From contig CAUYUJ010001330.1 in assembly GCA_963575745.1 (NCBI GenBank), positions 69,001 through 102,481 on the forward strand: a DNA stretch of 33,481 nucleotides, in the 5' to 3' direction. How positions within the stretch are numbered: position 1 is the stretch's first letter; each line of letters begins with the position of its first letter. The notes under the pieces are model-generated. The model worked only from the letters and a program-made list of their open reading frames with translations, was not told the DNA's origin and ran no database searches. Positions 27,561 to 33,481 of this stretch are shown here, one piece after another. The position numbers and the translations under genes are program-made. Source of the DNA: Prorocentrum cordatum (taxonomy: Eukaryota > Sar > Dinophyceae > Prorocentrales > Prorocentraceae).

Positions 27561-28752
27561 CTTGAATCCGTGAGAAAGCTCAGCATCAAAGCGGGAGCTT
27601 CTGGGAGCTTTTCTACAAAAACTTCAAGTTGACATTTTTTCGGAGTCAACATGAAGTCGGTTCCTTCAAGTGAACTGGTACTGAAAATGACTCTAGATGG
27701 CCGAGCTGATCAGGGAACGAAGTTTATATCTCAATGCTCGGAGTAAAAATCTGCTTTTTCAAAATGAATTGTCAAATATCTTTCAAAAAATTGCAAAACC
27801 ACCCAAAAGTTGTCACATTGTCCGTCTCGGCCGGCTGGACCAAAGTTCTCACTCCCAGCGAAGCTATTCATATAAAGTCTCGCGCTCTCAGTGAGAGCGC
27901 GAGACCATTTCTGCGTCGACAAAAATGCACCAGAACTCTCTAGGTCACCCATAGATCGATATAAATGAATCAAAATTCATCAACCACTCAATTAATTAAA
28001 ACCTACTAATATATTAGTTTTCATTTTGAATTATACTATGTGCTCGCGCGAGGCTCCCATTCGATTCTAGAATTCGCTCTGACATGTTTTGGTACCTGGC
28101 ATGCATAGCATGCACTCAGCTCGAATTATCATCGAAACACCGTTCGCAACACGCATACATAGAGACGGTATTTCGATCATAACTCCTGACTCAGCCATTT
28201 CGAGGAACTCTCGAGCTTCCAGTGTGACGCGTCAGATCATTCTGCATCGACTGGTGTGCGTGAGAGGTCTGTAGATTGCTGACAGCTCGAGTTAAGTAAA
28301 GCCAACCTCCGTCACCTGCCAAACTGTACTGCGGGCAAAGTCGGTTCCCGCAAGTCTTTTGATAGTAATATTGCTTCTAGAGCCCTGAAAATTTTACCAG
28401 CAGATGCACCATAGCTTATTGTAGGTAGGAAAAATCCAACTTATGAAAACGAATTGTCAAATCTTGCACAATGTTCCAAAAACCGACCCCAGGTTTCCAC
28501 ATTGTCTCTTTTGGTCGGGTCGGCCAACTAGCTCCACCCTGCGCCCGAATTCCTCTTAGCTCATCTCGTCGAAGAGCTCTACGAGGTACTCTTAAGCTTC
28601 CAGCAATAACTTGCTAAGGGAAGCTCTACGAGTTACTAGCTCTCCAGCGCGCCGGAATTACTCTTCGCTTCTAGCTATAACTAGCTAAGGGAAGCTCTAC
28701 GAGTTACTCTTAGCTTCCAGCTATAACTAGCTAAGGGAAGCTCTACGAGTTA
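27561..28752 (+). repeat. Mixed non-coding sequence ending in three short hairpin repeats
   Basis: 27561–28580 is moderately AT-rich with fragments shared with 1730–2230 (for example TGTCAAATCTTGCACAATG-like and GTCGGGTCGGCCAACTAGCTCC words) and no gene. At 28595–28625, 28667–28696 and 28713–28743 are three copies of the AGCTTCC...GGGAAGCT hairpin repeat, inner arms AGCAA/TTGCT in the first and AGCTA/TAGCT in the other two. Confidence 0.65.
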
Positions 28753-29995
28753 CTGGGCGCCGGCGGTAAACCGTCAACCTTTCTTACCGCCGGGGGACTC
28801 GTAGAGCTTCCTGAAAATATAAAGTGTTGGAAAAAACTCCAAAGAACGACTAGTTTTTCAGCCCAAGCGATTATAGACCTCTCAAGATAACGCTAACAAA
28901 AACCAACCGGTTTCGCAACCCAGTTCGAGTATCAAACCGAGTTCAGACCTCTGAATGCGACAGGCGGCCGCGTCTGATGTCTGCGAATCCACTCATGTGA
29001 TTCCCAGCCCTGCAGCCCCCCTACAGCTCGAGTTAAGTGCAGAAAACCGACAGTATCGATTCGAATAATATAATAGTTTTGCGAACCTAGTTCGAGCAGC
29101 AGACCGAGTTCCGAGCTCTGGAATCGACCGAAAGACGCGCCTGATGTGTGAAAATCGATATATGTGGCCTGCAGCACTGTAGCCCTCCCCCAGCACGAGT
29201 TCAGTGCAGAAAATTGAGAGCACGTCTCAAAATCATTCGGACAATACAAACAGTTTCGCGAACCTAGCTCGGGCAGCAGGCCGAATTCAGACCTCTCGGT
29301 TCAATAGACGAACGCCATTGGTGATTCCCCATCGATGTCTGTGACAATGAGCCCTGTAGCTGCCCTACAGCTCGAGTTAAGTACAGAAAACCGAGAGCGT
29401 CTATCAAGATAACTCGAATAATACGAATAGGTTTGCGGACCTAGCTCGGCTATCAGACCGAGTTCAGACCTCCGGATTCGACAGGCGAACGCGCGTGATG
29501 ATTCTGAGTGCGATAGGTGTGCTTACCAGCACTGTAGCGACCCTAAAGCTCGAGTCAAGTACAGAAAACCGAGAGTGTCTATCAAGATGACTCGAATAAT
29601 ACGAACAGGTTTGCGGACCTAGCTCGGCTCACAGACCGAGTTCAGACCTCTGGATTCAACAGGCAAACGCGCCTGATCATTCTGCATGCATTAGCTGTGC
29701 TTACCAGCTCTGTAGCTGCCCTAGAGCTCGAGTTATGTTCAGAAAACCGTCAGCGCGTATCAAGATGACTCGAAACGGCCGTTACCGCCACTGTGCTTTT
29801 TGGCCTTCAAAGTTACCCGATCGAGCTGAGATCAAGATGGAGAGCGGGAATAAGATCGAATATCACGGGAAAAAATACTAGAGCTCTAACGAATGTTCAA
29901 ATTTCGAGAATGAAATTTTCAACCGAGCAAAAGTCACCAAAAGTTCCGTCGAGATTTTTCTTGCCAACTAGCTCTGGGGCGCGCCGGAATTACTC
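28753..29995 (+). repeat. Composite repeat, complete plus copy (right flank)
   Basis: Head hairpin at 28760–28793 (arms CCGGCGGTAA/TTACCGCCGG), a ~100-bp leader, monomers starting near 29038, 29209, 29383, 29561 and 29738 (spacing 171–178 bp), then the tail (CCCGATCGAGCTGAGATCAA, GAATAAGATCGAATATCACG) to ~29965 and TTGCCAACTAGCTC. It is near-identical in order to the left-flank copies and inverted relative to the copy ending at 33061. Confidence 0.8.
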
Positions 29996-30262
29996 TCAGC
30001 TTCCAGCTATAACTAGCTAAGGGAAGCTCTACGAGTTATAACTAGCTAAGGGAAGCTCTACGAGTTATTACTCTTAAGCTTCCAGCAATAACTTGCTAAG
30101 GGAAGCTCTACGAGTTATGACGAAGAGCTCTACGAGGTATTACTCTTAAGCTTCCAGCAATAACTTGCTAAGGGAAGCTCTACGAGTTATGTCGAAGAGC
30201 TCTACGAGGTATTACTCTTAAGCTTCCAGCAATAACTTGCTAAGGGAAGCTCTACGAGTTAC
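29996..30262 (+). repeat. Array of five AAGCTTCC hairpin repeats, partly a 72-bp tandem
   Basis: After a copy at ~29998–30030 and a truncated one at ~30037–30065, a 72-bp unit starting CTCTTAAGCTTCCAGCAATA repeats at 30071, 30143 and 30215. Each unit holds the nested hairpin (CTTCC, AGCAA, TAAC, TTGCT, AAG, GGAAG) and a palindromic AGAGCTCT word. Confidence 0.85.
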
Positions 30263-31800
30263 TTGGTAGCGTCCAAAACCCGGATAGCGAAGCCGTACGG
30301 GGACGTCTGCCAAGCCGCCTGAAACGATACGCGGGACGCTGGAAACCTTGCAGGAGACGCTTGCAGGGGCGTCGGTTACGATGCGTGGGGCCCTGCAAAG
30401 CGCGCAGGGAAGATCTGCCGAGGGGCCTGGAAGAACTTCTAAGCGTCCAAAACCCGGATAGGGAAGCGAAGCGCGGAACGCCGTACGGAGATCTCTGCCA
30501 AGCCGCCTGAAACGATGCGCGGGACGCTGGAAACCTCGCAAGAGACGCTTGCAGGGGCGCCGTTTACGATGCGTGGGTCCCTGCAAAGCGCGCAAGGAAG
30601 ATTTGCCTAGGAGCCTTAAAGAACTGCCGAAGCTCTCCCGAAGCTCTGCCGAAGCGCTTCGCGCTCCCTGGAGCCACGCGTATTGGGAAACGCTAGGAAG
30701 CCACGCTCCCGGACACGCTGCAAACCCCCGCGAGCTGCTGCGGGGATCGTGGACCGGGAGCGTGGGAGTGCGGCGATGCACGCGCACCCGCCGGCTTCTC
30801 CTCTAACAACCCTATGTAGCCCAACAAAAGGGCTATCCGGGAACTGCCGAAGCTCTTCCGAAGCTCTGCCGAAGCGCTTCGCGCACCCTGGAGCCACGCG
30901 TATTGGGAAACGCTAGGAAGCCACGCTCCCGGACACGCTGCGACTTCCGGCAACCTGCTCCGGGGATCGTGGACCGGCGGAGATGGGCGTGTGCTCCTCA
31001 CCACCCACCGCCGGCTTCTTCTCTGCAACCCTCAGCTCTCCAAGGAGCTATCCGGGAACGATGCGTGGGGCGCTGGAAACCTCGCAGAAGTCGCCTGCGA
31101 GGGCGTTTTTTTACGACGCGCGGGGCTCTGTGACACCTACCACGACACCTCTGCCTAGGAGTCTGCGAGCACTGGCGAAGCTCTGCCGAAGTTCTGCCGA
31201 AGCGCTTCGCGCACCCGTGAGCCACGCGTATTGGCAAACGCTAGGAAGCCACGCTCCCGGACCCGCTGCAACCTCCGGCAACCTGCTGCGGGGGTCGTGG
31301 ACCGGCAGAAGTGGGCGTGTCCCCTTCACCACCCACCTCCGCCTTCTTCTCTGAAACCCTTAGCTTTCCATGGAGCTTTCCGGGAAAAATTCTAACTTGG
31401 AAGCGTCCCAAACCCGGATAGCGAAGCCAAGCGCGGAACGCCGCACAGGGACCTCTGCCAGGCCGCCTGAAACGATACGCGGGACGCTGGAACCCTCGCA
31501 GGAGACGCTTGCAGGACGCCGTTTACGATGCGTGGGGCCCTTCGAAGCGCGCAAGGAAGATCTGCCGGGTAGCCTGGATGAACTGCCGAAGCTCCTCCGA
31601 AGCTCTGCCGAAGCGCTTCGCGCACCCTGGAGCCACGCGCATTGGGAAACGCTAGGAAGCCACGCCCCCGGACCCGCTGCAACCTCCGGCAGGGCGCTGC
31701 GAGAATCGTGGACCGGCGGAGGTGGCCGTGTGCTCCTCACCACCCACCGCCGGCTTCTTATCTTAAACCCTCAGCTCTCCAAGGAGCTATCCGGGAATTT
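30263..31800 (+). repeat. Tandem ~200–400-bp units (GTCCAAAACCCGGATAG family)
   Basis: Landmarks repeat in order: AGCGTCCAAAACCCGGATAG (30268, 30443, ~31400), GAACTGCCGAAGCTC-type (30622, 30841, ~31163, 31578), GGGGATCGTGGACCG-type (30739, 30960, ~31289, ~31706), and a short hairpin AGCTCTCCAAGGAGCT-type closing each unit (30816, 31030, 31362, 31770). Open frames of 60–190 codons here are repeat translations, in both orientations, with no conserved protein. Confidence 0.8.
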
Positions 31801-31860
31801 GCAAAACGAATTTCAAAATCTCTCGCCATCTTCGAAAAACCGACCCCAGGTTACCACATA

Positions 31861-33061
31861 ACTCGTAGAGCTTCCCTTAGCAAGTCATTGCTGGAAGCTT
31901 AAGACTAATTCCGGGGAGCTGGAGAGCTAGTTGGCAAGAAAAATTTAACTCGTAGAGCTTCCCTTAGCAAGTTATAGCTGGAAGCTAAGAGTAATTCCGG
32001 CGCGTTCCAGAGTTAGTTGGCAACAAAAATCTCGACGGACCTTTTGGTGACTTTTGGTCGGTTGAAAATTTTGTTCTCAAAATTTGACAATTCGTTAGAG
32101 CTCTAGTATTTTTTCCCATGATATTCGATCTTATTCCCGCTCGCTATCTTGATCTCAGCTCGATCGGGTAACTTTGAAGGCCAAAAAGCAGGCAGGCGGG
32201 AACGGCCGTTTCGAGTCATCTTGATACGCGCTGTCGGTTTTCTCAAGATATCTCGAGCTTCAGGACAACTACAGAGCTTGTCAGCACAGCTAATGCGTTC
32301 AGAATGATCAGGCGCGTTCGTCTGTTGAATCCAGAGGTCTTAAATCGGTCTACTAGCCGAGCTAGGGTCGCAAACCTATTCGTATTATTCGCGTCATTGT
32401 AGCAGACGCTCTCGGTTTTTCGTACTTAACTCGATCTGTAGGGCAGCCACAGAGCTGATAATCACAGAAATCGATTGAGAATTATCAGGCGCGTTCGTCT
32501 GTTGAATCAAGGGCTCTAAACTCGGCTTGCTCCCCGAGCTAGGTGCGCGAACCTATTGGTATTGTTCGAGTCATCTTGAGAAGTGCTCTCGGTTTTCTGT
32601 ACTTGAATCGTGCTGGGGAGGGCTACAGTGCTGCTGGTCACAGCAATCGATTTCGAGACATCAAGCGCGTCCGTTCGTCGAACCGAGAGCTCGGAACTCG
32701 TTCTGCTGCTCGAACGAGATCCGCGAAACTGTTGTATTATTCGAGTCATCCTGAGAGGTATTCTCGGTTTTCTGCACTTAACTCTGTATGGGGGGCTGCA
32801 GAGCTGGTAATCACAGGAATCGATCCGCAGACATCAGACGCGTCCGCCTGTCGCATTCAAAGGTCTGAACTCAGTTTCACACTCGAGCTCGATTGGAAAA
32901 CTGTTCGTTTGTTGTGTTAGAGTCATCTTGAGAGGTCTATAATCGCTTGGGCTGAAAAACTAGTCGTTCTCTGAAATTCTTTCCCACATTATATATGGTC
33001 AGGAAGCTCTACGAGTCCCCCGGCGGTAAGAAAGGTTGACGGTTTACCGCCGGCGCCCAGT
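31861..33061 (-). repeat. Composite repeat, inverted copy (right flank)
   Basis: Read on the minus strand: head hairpin at 33053–33020, leader matching that of the plus copy, monomers down to ~32230, tail ~32230–31990, then short hairpin repeats at ~31995–31951 and ~31912–31861. With the plus copy at 28753–30262 it forms a large inverted repeat around the 30263–31800 array. Confidence 0.8.
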
Positions 33062-33481
33062 CGACGGACCTTTTGCCGAAATTTATGGTCGGTTGAAAAT
33101 TTTGTTCTCAAAGTTGAACATTCGTTAAGCACTAATATTTGTTCCTATATATAGTTGTGTGGGATATAAAATATATTGGGTGGGGGGGGGGGGGGGGGGG
33201 GGCATTTTATTCGGAATTAATCCCGCTCCGCCCAGCTTGATCGCAGCTCGGATCGGTCACTTTGAAGCCAAATAGCACACGGCGGGAACGCTGTTTCGAA
33301 TCATCTTGATACGCGCTGTCGGTTTTCTCAAAATAACTCGAGCTTCAGGACAACTACAGAGCTGGTAAGCACAGCTAATCGATTCAGAATGATTAGGCGC
33401 GTTCGCCTGTTCAAGCCAGAGGTCTGAACTCGGTCTGCTAGCCGAGCCAGGTCCGCAAACCTTTTCGTATTATTCTAGTCA
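33062..33481 (-). repeat. Second inverted composite copy, cut by the window edge
   Basis: Tail sequence in inverted orientation from 33062 to ~33300, interrupted by an AT-rich insert and a G21 run (33182–33202), followed by monomer sequence (GCGCTGTCGGTTTTCTCAAA at ~33311) to the edge. Non-coding. Confidence 0.75.

Noticed and set aside
30071-30262. CRISPR-like appearance of three 72-bp repeats
   Set aside because: The units are contiguous tandem repeats without unique spacers, in a eukaryotic context with no cas genes.
30218-31743. Several 60–190-codon frames with repeated peptides
   Set aside because: They are translations of the tandem repeat in both orientations with no consistent frame among units.
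1-33481. tRNA, rRNA and dinoflagellate spliced-leader sequences
   Set aside because: Looked for by eye (including the conserved GCCATTTTGGCTCAAG core) on both strands; nothing convincing was found.

Overview
The window looks like nuclear DNA of a eukaryotic microbe, most probably a dinoflagellate. The reasons are a very GC-rich coding island (about 8.35–25.9 kb) between repeat-dense flanks, a Helitron-type transposase with DUF6570 and Cys-rich modules of the kind I associate with dinoflagellate elements, and no operons, ribosome binding sites or bacterial genes. The taxonomic call is inference. No tRNA, rRNA or dinoflagellate spliced-leader sequence was seen.

Central island (25.86 down to 8.36 kb, all minus strand): one giant Helitron/Helentron-like rolling-circle element. 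In transcription order it holds a basic/acidic N-terminal region with a twice-repeated VGD..RAAC module and a possible papain-fold peptidase; three to four helicase-associated-like repeats and a long Glu-rich tract; a second Cys/His-rich region; a C/G homopolymer block; a CxARxW zinc-type motif; a C2H2 finger; DUF6570; and then a 3,069-codon frame. That frame carries the Helitron N-domain with the HUH motif, a Cys/His cluster, the Y2 tyrosines, a PIF1-family helicase, a C19 ubiquitin-specific protease (USP) with recognisable Cys and His boxes, and a second CxARxW motif. Upstream of the long frame the coding trace changes frame at least eight times and meets two in-frame stops, so this copy is either decayed or read through base errors. 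Most junctions are in the same -1 sense.

Flanks: 1–8.35 kb and 26–33.5 kb hold no gene I can support. They contain CACACAGA-type microsatellites (head-to-head at 55–640; with four interspersed copies of a ~160-bp GC-rich unit at 5.6–8.15 kb), a (TA)30 tract, and a composite interspersed repeat: a hairpin head, an ordered set of ~177-bp monomers, a ~200-bp tail and a short hairpin repeat. This composite occurs several times in plus orientation on the left, once in plus (28.75–30.0 kb) and twice in minus (33.06–31.99 kb and from 33.3 kb) on the right, giving a large inverted repeat around a tandem array at 30.26–31.8 kb. Several short repeats keep hairpin stems through paired base changes.

How the parts would work together (inference): the HUH/Y2 nuclease nicks and rejoins DNA, the PIF1 helicase unwinds it, zinc modules and HA-like repeats may bind DNA, and the USP domain would act on ubiquitin, either on host factors or on the polyprotein itself. 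A USP fused to a Helitron Rep-Hel protein is the most unusual feature of the window.
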